Positions 6,602-14,373 of a stretch of DNA of 45,496 bases are shown here, in pieces (within the stretch, counting starts at the first letter, position 1; each line of letters starts with the position of its first letter). The stretch is from Haloplanus vescus (lineage in GTDB: Archaea > Halobacteriota > Halobacteria > Halobacteriales > Haloferacaceae): NCBI RefSeq assembly GCF_900107665.1, contig NZ_FNQT01000001.1:1-45496 (forward strand), written 5' to 3'. The notes beneath the pieces are model-generated. The model saw only the letters and a list, made by a program, of their open reading frames with translations. It was not told the DNA's origin and searched no databases. The position numbers and the translations under genes are program-made.

Positions 6602-7182
6602 GCACAGATATGTCACAGACGCCCGACGCGGAGGGTGAATCTCCAAGTCGTGCCGCGCTCGAAGAGCGACTCGTGGCCCTCGAGTCACGACTCGAGAAAC
6701 TCGAGTCCGAGAGCGACGACCAGCGACCGAAGATGTCGATCATCGCGACGAAGGGAACCCTCGATATGGCGTACCCGCCGCTCATCCTCGCCAGTACAGC
6801 GGCCGCGTTCGGCTACGAGGTGACAGTCTTTCACACGTTCTGGGGACTGGACATCCTCCACGAGGAGAAGTCAAAGGAGCTGAAGCTGAGCGCCGTCGGC
6901 AATCCAAACATGCCGGTTCCCAACGTCATCGCGTCGCTTCCGGGTATGGATCGCGTGACGACGAAGCTGATGGAACGCCAGATCGAGGACAACGATACGG
7001 CGACGATAGCGGAACTCGTCGACACGTCGCTGGAGATGGGGGTCGAGTTCCAAGCCTGCCAGATGACCATGGATCTGATGGACTACGACGAAGCTGACTT
7101 CTACGACGGTGTCACCGTCGGCGTCGGCGCGGCGACAGCCATTCAGGACATGGCTGACGCCGACATTCAACTCCTCGTGTAA
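6598..7182 (+). CDS. DsrE2-like (DsrE/DsrF/DrsH family) sulfurtransferase
   Basis: This 194-residue protein has an N-terminal coiled-coil segment (about 17-42, ALEERLVALESRLEKLES). A DsrE-like domain follows, starting MSIIATKGTLDMAYPPLILA and continuing TVFHTFWGLDIL. A single conserved cysteine, Cys154, lies in FQACQMTMDLM, the position that binds persulfide in DsrE2 proteins. DsrE2 typically partners with TusA and rhodanese in sulfur oxidation or trafficking gene sets, which is exactly the local context. It overlaps tusA by four bases and the following membrane-protein gene by one (TAATG). It is predicted to be cytoplasmic or membrane-associated. Function as a sulfur relay is family knowledge; the final acceptor is unknown. 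Confidence 0.9.
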   Translation: MSTDMSQTPDAEGESPSRAALEERLVALESRLEKLESESDDQRPKMSIIATKGTLDMAYPPLILASTAAAFGYEVTVFHTFWGLDILHEEKSKELKLSAVGNPNMPVPNVIASLPGMDRVTTKLMERQIEDNDTATIAELVDTSLEMGVEFQACQMTMDLMDYDEADFYDGVTVGVGAATAIQDMADADIQLLV

Positions 7183-7880
7183 TGTCACGACACTCAGCGA
7201 AAGAGGTCGACCCCGGCGACGAAGAGCACAGAGAGGTGGGGAAGGGTCTTCTCGAGGAGGACATGGGCCCCAGTTCCGCGATGGCGCATCTGTACCGGGG
7301 TGAAATCCATCGAATGAAGTTCTGGCGAGAGCGCCTCGATCGGACGACGAACTGGGCGGTCCTCGTCATCTCTGCGATTCTCACGTGGGCGTTCTCACGC
7401 TCCGACGTTCCTCACTACATTCTCCTCATCGGGGTGGCCACACTCTCGGTGTTTCTGCTGATCGAGGCACGTCGGTATCGAGGATACGATATCTGGCGAA
7501 GCAGAGTCCGGAAGTTACAGGAAAACGTCTTCGCGTACGGACTCGACCCCTCCGCTGGACTCCCCGACCCCGACTGGCGGACGACACTGAGTCAGGACTA
7601 TCGAGAACCGACGATCAAGATTAGCGCCGAGGAAGCGATTGCTCATCGGCTGCGACGGGTGTATCTGCCACTCTTTACGATAATGCTCGCCGCGTGGCTC
7701 GCGCGTATCACTGCATTCTCGCCGGCGCCGTGGCTGACGAGCGCTGCGGTTGGACTGGTTCCGGGTCCGGTCGTCGTCGGGGTAGTGACGCTGTTCTATC
7801 TCGGTGCGGTCGCTGTTGCTCTCCGTCCCCGAACGTGGCACGCGAAGGGTGAACTCCGCTCGGAAAATCTGCGTAACTAG
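7182..7880 (+). CDS. DUF2270 family membrane protein
   Basis: This 232-residue integral membrane protein has a charged N-terminal third with the conserved block AMAHLYRGEIHRMKFWRERLDRTTNW. Paired helices follow at about 58-73 and 79-94, a loop with RRYRGYDIWRSRVRKLQENVFAYGLDP, and two more helices near 164-181 and 188-210. I recognise this as the DUF2270 family, widespread in haloarchaea, without known function. Its start overlaps the stop of dsrE2 (TAATG), so it is co-expressed with the sulfur relay genes; this hints at a membrane partner for them, but the link is only positional. Nothing seems broken. Confidence 0.8.
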   Translation: MSRHSAKEVDPGDEEHREVGKGLLEEDMGPSSAMAHLYRGEIHRMKFWRERLDRTTNWAVLVISAILTWAFSRSDVPHYILLIGVATLSVFLLIEARRYRGYDIWRSRVRKLQENVFAYGLDPSAGLPDPDWRTTLSQDYREPTIKISAEEAIAHRLRRVYLPLFTIMLAAWLARITAFSPAPWLTSAAVGLVPGPVVVGVVTLFYLGAVAVALRPRTWHAKGELRSENLRN

Positions 7881-8007
7881 TGAAATTCGTCGGACAGACT
7901 GTGCGAGTCGTTTCGGAACACTGAGTCACCACCGATATCGACTCGGGCGACGACCGCACGCTCTATGACACCGATGCTACGCTGACCGCGGAATGGTCAA
8001 GCCGAAG

Positions 8008-8042
8008 GTTTATTTCTCACTCTATTTTAGGCACGCCTAAAA
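8008..8042 (+). promoter_or_regulatory. TATA box and DtxR-like palindromic operator at the kinase start codon
   Basis: GTTTATT at 8008-8014 is a good TATA box for a leaderless start at 8042. The perfect 8-2-8 palindrome TTTTAGGCACGCCTAAAA (8025-8042) covers the expected initiation site and the A of the start ATG. It matches the TTAGG...CCTAA core of bacterial DtxR/IdeR iron boxes and recurs before the repeat-cupredoxin gene at 16 kb. A DtxR/SirR-type metal repressor is the likely binder. Confidence 0.6.
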
Positions 8043-9307
8043 TGGATGAATCGGCCGACCAGATTGCCGGGGCAGTGTTTCGCGCGATTACAGAGCGCGG
8101 CCACGAGGATGTCGAACGCGCTGTCGTCGACGCCTACGCCGACGCCGACGAGGGCGTTCTCTCGAATCGGGACGGTCTCTCTCGGACGATGCTTGCGGAG
8201 TTGCTCGATGCACTCGGCCGTCATCTCGACAGCAACGAACAGGTCGAGGTGCTCACGACGGCCGTCGAGCAGTTGGTCGATCGGTTCGGCACCATCATCG
8301 ACGCGGCGCCGGTTGCCATCTGTGCAATCGATGACGACGGGACGGTTCAGTTGTGGAACCCCGCCGCCGAGCGAACGCTCGGATACGACAAGTCGTCGAT
8401 TCTCGGGCGGCCGTTCGAGGTGGTGTGGGCCGACGACGAGACGACGTTCTCGGCGTGTCTGGAGCGTCTCCAGTCCGGCGAACGTCTCTCCGGCATCGAC
8501 ACGCGCCACCACCGCCCCGACGGGTCCCTCCTCGATACGCGGACGTGGGCCGCGCCCCTCGGTGACGACGCGGGTTCCGCGGGCGGCGCGACGTTCGTCG
8601 TCGTCGACGTGACCGAGCGACGCGGCCGCCAGCAGCGACTCTCCGTGCTCAACCGCGTCCTCCGGCACAACATCCGCAACGAACTCAACGTTGCGACGGG
8701 GCATCTGGACCGACTCGCGGCGCAGTTGCCCGAGGACGAGCAGAGCCTCCGCGTCGTCCGCGAGCGACTGGACGCCATCCTCGAACTGAGCGACACCGCC
8801 CACCGAATCGAGCAGGTCGCCGACGCCGACCGCGACGACACGGTGTCGTTCGACCTCACCACCGTTCTTGGTGACTGTCTCGACCGACTGCGCCGGGACG
8901 CCCCCGCGGCCGACGTGACGGCGACGCTCCCCGACCGCGCGCCCGTCGTCGGCCACGAACTCCTGCCCTACGCCTTCGAGAACGTCCTCGAAAACGCGGT
9001 CCAACACAACGACGCGGCCGCCCCGAGCGTGTCGGTCGACGTGTCACTCCCCGACGGCGAAGCCGACAGGGTCACCGTCCGCATCGCAGACAACGGGCCG
9101 GGACTCCCCCCGGTCGAACGGCAGGTCCTCCGGACCGCGGCGGAGACGCAACTCACGCACAGCACCGGATTGGGGCTGTGGCTCACCAACTGGATCGTTC
9201 GGGGGTCGAGCGGACGCATCGATGTCGACTGCACAGCTGGTGGGACGACCGTCGTCGTCGAACTCCCGGCGGCGACGCCGGCCACTCACTCCTCGACGAC
9301 GACCTGA
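8042..9307 (+). CDS. PAS-domain sensor histidine kinase
   Basis: The 421-residue soluble kinase has a helical N-terminus (1-75) and a PAS domain (about 78-192, DAAPVAICAIDDDGTVQLWN). Its dimerisation/phosphoacceptor segment is LNRVLRHNIRNELN, with His209, the haloarchaeal style of H-box. The HATPase domain has N-box FENVLENAVQHN (312-323), G1 DNGPG (350-354) and G2 GLGLW (376-380). No membrane helix or receiver domain is present and no response regulator lies beside it, so its signalling partner is unknown. The start is fixed by a leaderless promoter whose metal-box palindrome overlaps the ATG, suggesting iron- or manganese-dependent expression. The 3' end overlaps the convergent halocyanin gene by 22 bases. 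Confidence 0.92.
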   Translation: MDESADQIAGAVFRAITERGHEDVERAVVDAYADADEGVLSNRDGLSRTMLAELLDALGRHLDSNEQVEVLTTAVEQLVDRFGTIIDAAPVAICAIDDDGTVQLWNPAAERTLGYDKSSILGRPFEVVWADDETTFSACLERLQSGERLSGIDTRHHRPDGSLLDTRTWAAPLGDDAGSAGGATFVVVDVTERRGRQQRLSVLNRVLRHNIRNELNVATGHLDRLAAQLPEDEQSLRVVRERLDAILELSDTAHRIEQVADADRDDTVSFDLTTVLGDCLDRLRRDAPAADVTATLPDRAPVVGHELLPYAFENVLENAVQHNDAAAPSVSVDVSLPDGEADRVTVRIADNGPGLPPVERQVLRTAAETQLTHSTGLGLWLTNWIVRGSSGRIDVDCTAGGTTVVVELPAATPATHSSTTT

Positions 9308-9696
9308 CCCGCCATCCCCGCGCGCTCGTGCGGGATACAGAAGTAGCCGTAGGTGCCCGGCACCTCGAAGGTGTGGCTGTAGCGTTGCCCGTTTTCGAGT
9401 GCGCCGTGCATCCCGTCCCACGCCTCGCGCGCGGCCGTCTCTGACTCGTAACCGCCCGTCGCGAAGTAGTCGGCCTCCTCTGGGATGCTATTCTCGTACG
9501 CGGTGATGGAGTGGGCGCGGGCGCTGTTGTTGTACCAGACCACCTCGTCACCGACCGAGACGGTGATGGAGGCGGGTTCGAACGCCACCGCGGTCATCCC
9601 CACGTCGCCGTCGACGCCCCCGCCGAGGGCGGAGCATCCCGCCGTTCCCACCGCGAGGGCCGATCCGAGCGTCGCGAGCACTCGCCGTCTGCGCAT
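9286..9696 (-). CDS. Halocyanin-like small blue copper lipoprotein
   Basis: This 136-residue protein has a Tat-type lipoprotein signal: MRRRRVLATLG, a hydrophobic stretch and the lipobox GTAGC with Cys21. The cupredoxin domain has type 1 copper ligands His62, Cys120, His123 and Met128 (CIPHERAGM). It should sit on the outer face of the membrane and carry electrons or bind copper. The domain is strikingly close to the C-terminal domain of the 821-residue protein at 16.0 kb, with the same ligand spacing of 58 residues from His to Cys. The longer frame upstream is rejected because MRRRRVLATLG is the Tat start and CTATATT (9720-9726 complement) lies about 26 bases before it. It is convergent with and overlaps the kinase gene. 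Confidence 0.93.
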   Translation of the reverse strand: MRRRRVLATLGSALAVGTAGCSALGGGVDGDVGMTAVAFEPASITVSVGDEVVWYNNSARAHSITAYENSIPEEADYFATGGYESETAAREAWDGMHGALENGQRYSHTFEVPGTYGYFCIPHERAGMAGQVVVEE

Positions 9697-9792
9697 GTCC
9701 GCCTCTCGGGGTGCGGTGAATATAGGCGGCGTGGTTCGTCCATCGAAGGGGCGATATAAAGACGTAAATCCTCGGTGGCTGAGTGAGCCACT

Positions 9793-10470
9793 ATGCAACC
9801 GCGGTTCGTGGGACGCCTTGGACTCGCGGACGCCGTCACCGTCGGCAACGCGATGCTCGGCTTCCTCGCCGCCTTCGTCGCGACGCGTGACGCGGCGCTC
9901 GCGGCCCGAATCGTCCTGCTCGCGGCCGTCCTCGACGGGCTAGACGGCGTCATCGCGCGCCGGCGCGGCGGCACGCTCGCCGGCCCGTATCTCGACTCGC
10001 TCGCCGACGTGGCTTCCTTCGGCGTCGCGCCCGCGCTCCTCATCGCCTCGCGCGCGACGAACGCGTGGTCGTTCGGGGCCGACCCGGCCAAGTACGCGCT
10101 GGCGCTGCTTCTCCCCGCCATCTACGTCGCGATGGCGGTCACGCGCCTCGGTCTCTACACCGCGTACGACAGCGACGTGGCCGAGACGAAGGGCGTCCCC
10201 TCAACGCTCGCGGCGACGGTGCTCTCGGCGGGCGTCCTCGCGGGCTTTGTCGGCCCCGTGTTGCTCGTCGCGCTCTCGGGCCTGCTCGCGGCGCTCATGG
10301 TGACCCAGATTACGTACCCCGACCTCCACCCGCAAGACGCCCTCGTGATGGGCCTCGTCCAGGTGCTCGCCATCCTGCTTCAGGGGCGGCCGGGCGAGGT
10401 GTTCGCGTTCGCGCTCCTCTTCCTCTCGCTCGCGTATCTCGTCTTCGGCCCGCGATTCTACTGGACGTGA
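9793..10470 (+). CDS. pssA: CDP-alcohol phosphatidyltransferase, probable archaetidylserine synthase (PssA type)
   Basis: This 225-residue membrane enzyme carries the complete CDP-alcohol phosphatidyltransferase signature: D48-x2-D51-G52-x2-A55-R56, then G64-x3-D68-x3-D72. The conserved aspartates bind metal and CDP-archaeol. It has about six hydrophobic helices. By length and sequence it resembles the haloarchaeal PssA that makes archaetidylserine. PssA and PssD are known to be needed for lipid anchoring of PGF-CTERM proteins by archaeosortase in Haloferax, and a PGF-CTERM protein ends at the start of this window. The substrate serine is inferred; archaetidylglycerol or inositol-phosphate synthases of the same family are possible alternatives. 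A TATA-like GCGATATAAAG lies at 9751-9761. Confidence 0.85.
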   Translation: MQPRFVGRLGLADAVTVGNAMLGFLAAFVATRDAALAARIVLLAAVLDGLDGVIARRRGGTLAGPYLDSLADVASFGVAPALLIASRATNAWSFGADPAKYALALLLPAIYVAMAVTRLGLYTAYDSDVAETKGVPSTLAATVLSAGVLAGFVGPVLLVALSGLLAALMVTQITYPDLHPQDALVMGLVQVLAILLQGRPGEVFAFALLFLSLAYLVFGPRFYWT

Positions 10471-10515
10471 CCGGTCCGCGCTGTCACGCCGCTTCGACGC
10501 CTATCCGCCCTCGAC

Positions 10516-10806
10516 TCACATGCCCATGTCGCTGGCCGCCTCGGGGACCGGCAGGTCGTGGACGGAGACGCCCAGTAGTTCGGCAGCGTGGTCGAGCGCC
10601 ATGTCGAACCCGTAGTACTTCTCCAGTTCGTCGCCCTCGGCGTCGCGGCGGACGGTCACCATCGCGTACCCCTCGCTGTTCTGGGCGAGCTCGGCGGTCT
10701 GTCCGTCGCGCTCGAAAGCGAGCACTCGCTCGCCGCCGCGCTCGTAGTAGCGGGCGGTCACGTCGTCGCTCGTGGCCTGCGTCGCGTCGCCTGCGTCGTC
10801 GCTCAT
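10516..10806 (-). CDS. Conserved haloarchaeal hypothetical protein (possibly DUF7111)
   Basis: This 96-residue acidic, soluble protein contains no enzymatic motif that I recognise. After a flexible acidic N-terminus it has strands (VTARYYERGGERVLAFERDG, YAMVTVRRD) and a C-terminal helix-loop EKYYGFDMALDHAAELLGVSVHDLPVP ending in MGM; I quote these only in part, and they look conserved in style. I vaguely recall this family as a DUF of haloarchaea, but the number is uncertain. The chosen start MSDDAGD is the first sensible acidic start; a longer frame would add an Arg-rich tail. It is convergent with pssA and divergent from the next small membrane protein. Confidence 0.7.
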   Translation of the reverse strand: MSDDAGDATQATSDDVTARYYERGGERVLAFERDGQTAELAQNSEGYAMVTVRRDAEGDELEKYYGFDMALDHAAELLGVSVHDLPVPEAASDMGM

Positions 10807-10888
10807 ACGGGTCCGTCGTCGCTCCGGCCTGTCGAACCTTCCGGTCCGTCGTCCCAATCACTATAAGCCACGCCGACCCAGGATGGGT

Positions 10889-11071
10889 ATGGCACTCGAT
10901 GCCGTCGAGACGGACAAGGGCGTGGGGCTGAGCGTGCTGTTCGGCATCTTCGCCGCCGTCGGCGCGCTAGTGATGGTCGCCGGCCCGGGGCAGTCGACGA
11001 AAGCCGCCGGATTCGCGCTCGCGGTGGGCGCCGCGCTCTGTTCGGTCGTTGCGGTGCAGGCGTACGCCTGA
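10889..11071 (+). CDS. Small two-helix membrane protein
   Basis: This predicted protein has 60 residues and two hydrophobic helices (about 11-32 and 37-57) joined by a short polar loop (GPGQSTKAAG). I do not recognise a function. An ATG two codons earlier is possible, but CACTATAAG at 10859-10867 is a strong TATA box placed about 26 bases before 10889, which fits a leaderless transcript starting at this ATG. Similar tiny two-helix proteins are widespread in haloarchaea. It is divergently oriented from the hypothetical gene at 10.5 kb. Codon use and promoter make it a real gene. Confidence 0.72.
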   Translation: MALDAVETDKGVGLSVLFGIFAAVGALVMVAGPGQSTKAAGFALAVGAALCSVVAVQAYA

Positions 11072-11141
11072 CGCCGTTCGGCGACGACCGCTCCGAGGCT
11101 TGAAAGAGTTAAGAGCATGAATCACCTAGCGGGGGTGAACG

Positions 11142-11366
11142 ATGACCTCTCTGACCGAAGAGGAACGGCGAATCCTCGCGTACCTCCACGATAGCGTCTC
11201 CCGTGGTGAACGCTACTTCCGCGCGAAGAACATCGCCGACGCTATCGGCTTGACGGCCAAGCAGGTCGGCTCTCGTCTCCCGCGTCTCGCCGAGAAGTCC
11301 GAGGACGTCGAAATCGAGAAGTGGGGCCGAGCCAAGTCGACGACCTGGCGCGTCACGCAGGGCTAA
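11142..11366 (+). CDS. Small winged-helix DNA-binding protein (DUF7123-like)
   Basis: This 74-residue protein is almost entirely one winged helix-turn-helix: helix 1 EEERRILAYLHDSV, a helix-turn-helix with FRAKNIADAIGLTAKQVGSRL, and a wing strand VEIEKWGRAKSTTWRVT. It resembles the haloarchaeal DUF7123 family and probably binds DNA, although its targets are unknown. GGGGGTGA lies 4 bases before the ATG and matches the anti-Shine-Dalgarno well, which is unusual in this largely leaderless genome and supports the start. It stands alone between the small membrane protein and the SRPBCC gene. Confidence 0.82.
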   Translation: MTSLTEEERRILAYLHDSVSRGERYFRAKNIADAIGLTAKQVGSRLPRLAEKSEDVEIEKWGRAKSTTWRVTQG

Positions 11367-11403
11367 CCCCACGCTTTTTGAGCATTCGACGGAACCTCAT
11401 CGT

Positions 11404-11829
11404 ATGACCGTACGTGTCCGGCGGGCGTTCGAATTCGAAGTGCCGGCGGAACGCGTCTGGGACTTCATCGCCGACCCCGGCAAGCGCGCCGAGGCCATCA
11501 GCGTCGTCCGCGATTACGAAGTCGACGGTGACGCCGCGACGTGGCACATCGACCTCCAGTTGCCATTCGTCGACCGGACGGCCACCGTCGAAACCGAGGA
11601 CGTCGAGCGCGAGCCCCCGACCTACGTGAAGTTCGTCGGCCGGTCGAAGGTGATGCGCGTCACGGGCGAACACCGCATCACTGAGACGGAGACGGGCTGT
11701 CGCCTCGACAACGAGTTCGTCGTCGACGGGCGCCTCCCTGGCGTCGAGCGCTTCTTCAAGAAACGACTAGACGACGAACTCACCAACCTCGAAACGGCGC
11801 TCCGGCGTGACCTCGGGCTGACGGCATGA
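11404..11829 (+). CDS. SRPBCC (START-like) superfamily protein
   Basis: This 141-residue protein has the helix-grip fold pattern of the polyketide cyclase/CoxG type. The start is FEFEVPAERVWDFIADPGKR, strands follow the opening helices, and the closing helix is RFFKKRLDDELTNLETALRR. Members bind hydrophobic ligands or act as ligand-transfer or chaperone-like proteins; no specific ligand can be read from sequence. CTTTTTGAGC near 11376 serves as TATA for a leaderless message. The stop overlaps the next ATG by four bases (ATGA), so it is translationally coupled to the nitrilase-family hydrolase, perhaps supplying or removing a substrate, which is inference. Confidence 0.85.
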   Translation: MTVRVRRAFEFEVPAERVWDFIADPGKRAEAISVVRDYEVDGDAATWHIDLQLPFVDRTATVETEDVEREPPTYVKFVGRSKVMRVTGEHRITETETGCRLDNEFVVDGRLPGVERFFKKRLDDELTNLETALRRDLGLTA

Positions 11830-12635
11830 GAGTCGCGCTGGCCCAACTCGACCAGGTCGCCGGCGACGTGGCCGAGAATCTGGACCGAGCGGCGACGGCC
11901 GTCGCCGACGCCGCCGACCGCGGCGCCGACCTTGTCGTCCTCCCCGAACTGTTCACGGTTGGCTACTTCGCGTTCGATAGCTACGCCCGCGTCGCGGAGG
12001 GGCTCGACGGCCCGACGTTCGACCGCCTCTCGGCGCTCGCGGCCGACCACGGTGTTGGCCTCCTCGCCGGCAGCCACGTCGAGGACCTCGGCGCGAGCGC
12101 CGCCGCCGGCGTCGACGTACCCGAGACCGACGGCCTCGCGAACACCTGTGTCTTCTACGACCGCGACGGGACGCGTCGCGCCGTCTACCGCAAGCACCAC
12201 CTCTTCGGCTACGAGTCGGCAGAGACGCGCCTGCTCACGCCCGGAGAATCGCTCGCCACCGTCGACTTCGAGGGCTTTACCGTCGGGATGTCGACGTGTT
12301 ACGACCTCAGATTCCCCGAACTCTACCGTCGCCTCGCCGACCGCGGGGCGACGCTCGTCTGCGTGCCGAGCGCGTGGCCGTATCCGCGGGTCGAACACTG
12401 GGAGACGTTGGCGCGGGCCCGAGCCATCGAAAACCAGTGTTACGTCGCCGCGGCGAACGGCGCCGCGGAGTTCGACGACGCCACGCTCCTCGGCCGCTCG
12501 ACCGTCTACGACCCGTGGGGGACGACCCTCGCCAGCGCGGCCGACGACCCGACGCTCGTCGTCGCCGACGTCGACCCCGACCGAATCGATGCCGTTCGTG
12601 AGGAGTTCCCGGCGCTGCGCGACCGGCGTGAGTGA
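11826..12635 (+). CDS. Carbon-nitrogen hydrolase (nitrilase superfamily)
   Basis: This 269-residue cytoplasmic enzyme has the complete Glu-Lys-Cys catalytic triad of the nitrilase/omega-amidase superfamily: Glu41 in LPELF, Lys123 in YRKHHLFG, and Cys158 in STCYDLRFPELYR. These enzymes hydrolyse or condense small amides. The motif set is closest to omega-amidase or N-carbamoyl/beta-ureidopropionase-like branches, so the substrate cannot be assigned. The length is normal for a stand-alone catalytic domain. It overlaps the upstream SRPBCC gene by four bases. A 35-base hairpin lies downstream, between it and the convergent kinase gene. Confidence 0.92.
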   Translation: MRVALAQLDQVAGDVAENLDRAATAVADAADRGADLVVLPELFTVGYFAFDSYARVAEGLDGPTFDRLSALAADHGVGLLAGSHVEDLGASAAAGVDVPETDGLANTCVFYDRDGTRRAVYRKHHLFGYESAETRLLTPGESLATVDFEGFTVGMSTCYDLRFPELYRRLADRGATLVCVPSAWPYPRVEHWETLARARAIENQCYVAAANGAAEFDDATLLGRSTVYDPWGTTLASAADDPTLVVADVDPDRIDAVREEFPALRDRRE

Positions 12636-12756
12636 GCGAGAGACGCCGCTGCCGGTGGATTTATCCGTCCGAGGAATAACTTTCATTCGCCGACGCATCG
12701 ACGCTTTTCTCGTCGAGACTCGGCACCAAAACTCCACCACGTCGTCGCTCGCCCGG

Positions 12757-12791
12757 CCCGGACCCCCTTCGCCCGGCAAGGTCGGTCCGGG
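12757..12791. terminator. Bidirectional hairpin between convergent genes
   Basis: An 8-bp stem, CCCGGACC / GGTCCGGG (12757-12764 with 12784-12791), encloses an inner 4-bp stem, CCTT / AAGG. It lies between the stops of the amidohydrolase and the RIO-like kinase, so it could end both transcripts. There is no clear U tract. Confidence 0.35.
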
Positions 12792-12827
12792 TCACCCTTC
12801 GCCTCACCTCGTCCACCACCTCTCCCT

Positions 12828-13625
12828 TCACGCCGCTCGCTTCTCCAGTTCACCCTTGAGCGCCGCAGCGTCGAAGCCGTGGTCCGGGCGGATGCTGACG
12901 AAATCCAGGAACTCCCGCGCTGCGAGGAGTTCGGCCGTCGTGTATGCTGTCGCCGCGGCGTCGACCGTGTCCGGTGCGCCGATGAGCGGTTCGAGCGCCG
13001 CGAGTCCGCAGGCAACGTCGTAGGACCGGGCGTCGTCGCGTCCCGCCGCCCCGACGTTGGTCGCGTCGATGAAGTAGAGGTCGCCGTCGAGGATGAGGAC
13101 GTTCTCGGCCCGGAGGTCGCCGTGTGCGAGGCCGTGGTCGTGCATCGTCCGGAGCGCCGCGAACAGTTCTGGCGCGAGCTCCCGTTCCGTCTCCCGGTCG
13201 AGTTGGTCGAGCGCTCTGAACTCCGGGAGGTATTCGAGGACGACGACACCCAGTCCGTCGATATCCAGCGCTTCGAGGGGTTCGGGCGCGTTCAGACCGA
13301 TGTCGCGGATGCGCTCGGTCGCTTCGAGTTCGTGTTTCGCCATCCCGTAGGGCGTCCCGAAGTGCTCGAAAAAGCCCTCGGTGCCGGCGGAGAAGACGCC
13401 GAGGTTACGCCCCGTGGTGATGAGTGCGTGGACCAGCGAGTTCTGCTTCGAGATGACCTTCACGAAGAGGTCTTCGTCGAGGACCAGCGGCGTCGAGAGC
13501 CAGTTGTCGGCGTCGAGATAGCGGACCGACGGCTCCTCGCGCCCGTAGCGGGCCGCGACTTCGTCGACCACCCGGTCGAGTCGGTCGTCGTCGATGCGAC
13601 CGCGGAGGAACCGCCGGACTTCCAT
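12828..13625 (-). CDS. RIO-like atypical protein kinase
   Basis: This 265-residue protein has the core of an atypical RIO/Bud32-like kinase: a probable ATP-binding Lys56 in DLFVKVISK, the catalytic loop HGDLRAEN (168-175, Asp170 and Asn175) and a metal-binding FIDATN in place of DFG (Asp187). The glycine-rich loop is degenerate, as in RIO kinases. An N-terminal helical segment may be the small winged domain. It may phosphorylate proteins or act as a regulatory ATPase; no partner is obvious. AGTATATCCC (13651-13660 complement) is a TATA box suitable for a leaderless start, and overlaps the stop of the upstream gene. Confidence 0.85.
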   Translation of the reverse strand: MEVRRFLRGRIDDDRLDRVVDEVAARYGREEPSVRYLDADNWLSTPLVLDEDLFVKVISKQNSLVHALITTGRNLGVFSAGTEGFFEHFGTPYGMAKHELEATERIRDIGLNAPEPLEALDIDGLGVVVLEYLPEFRALDQLDRETERELAPELFAALRTMHDHGLAHGDLRAENVLILDGDLYFIDATNVGAAGRDDARSYDVACGLAALEPLIGAPDTVDAAATAYTTAELLAAREFLDFVSIRPDHGFDAAALKGELEKRAA

Positions 13626-13656
13626 GCCACTCCGCTACGCCGTCGGGAGGGATATA

Positions 13657-14268
13657 CTATTGGCCGCCCCGGTCGTCCAGCGCCGCCGCGAGCGTCTGTG
13701 CCGCGTGTCGACCGTCGGCCCGCGGGGCCCCGAACCGAACGTCGCTCTCGCCGAATCGCTCCACGACGAGCGCCGGCTGGCGCGTGCGGAGGTAGCGCCA
13801 GCCGAGAGCGACGCCGCCGACACAGAGCGCGACCCCGCCGACGAGCAAGAGCGTCGTGAGAAGCGCCAGCGCCGCCGCGAGGGCGTCGACCACGGCGAGG
13901 ACGCCCCCGATGGGGGCGCTTCCGGCGCTCGCACCGACCGCCAGCGTCTCGCCGAGGTTCATCGCCCGGAGCACGACACCACCACCGACGCCGACGAGGC
14001 CGTAGACGCCCGCCCGGAGCGCCCACCCGAGTAACTGCTGGTCGCCCTCGGCGTCGACGCTGACGGCGCGGACGTTCGGGCGGTCGATAGCCTCGAACCG
14101 CCGGCCGTTGGCGCTCGGGTCGTACGCGAGTACGCGATGCGTGGTGACGGCGGCCCATCCCCCTCCGAGCGGTGCCCGCTCGACGACCCGTTCGCCGGCG
14201 TAACAGAGGTTTTCGGGGGCGTAGCTCCCCGAATCGGTCCCCGTCACGGCGTCGTCTCCGTCGTCCAT
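13657..14268 (-). CDS. Membrane protein with a PH-like N-terminal region
   Basis: This 203-residue protein begins with a segment resembling bacterial PH-like domains (ENLCYAGERVVERAPLGG, TTHRVLAYDP, then FEAIDRPNVRAVSV). Two or more hydrophobic helices follow (about 83-104, 119-160) and then a cytoplasmic tail with VVERFGESDVRFGAPRADGR. The pattern of a strand-rich domain interrupted by membrane helices resembles haloarchaeal 'PH domain' membrane proteins, but I cannot assign a function. It lies 31 bases before the RIO-like kinase on the same strand; the kinase has its own TATA inside this 3' end, so they may or may not be co-transcribed. Confidence 0.65.
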   Translation of the reverse strand: MDDGDDAVTGTDSGSYAPENLCYAGERVVERAPLGGGWAAVTTHRVLAYDPSANGRRFEAIDRPNVRAVSVDAEGDQQLLGWALRAGVYGLVGVGGGVVLRAMNLGETLAVGASAGSAPIGGVLAVVDALAAALALLTTLLLVGGVALCVGGVALGWRYLRTRQPALVVERFGESDVRFGAPRADGRHAAQTLAAALDDRGGQ

Positions 14269-14373
14269 CGGCCGAGTCGACGGGGGCCGCCCACCTCACC
14301 CTTTCGGCGGGTGGACCGGGCGACTTTAGACGGCGGCGAATCAGGAAGCCCGTATGCACGTAGGTGAGTGGCG

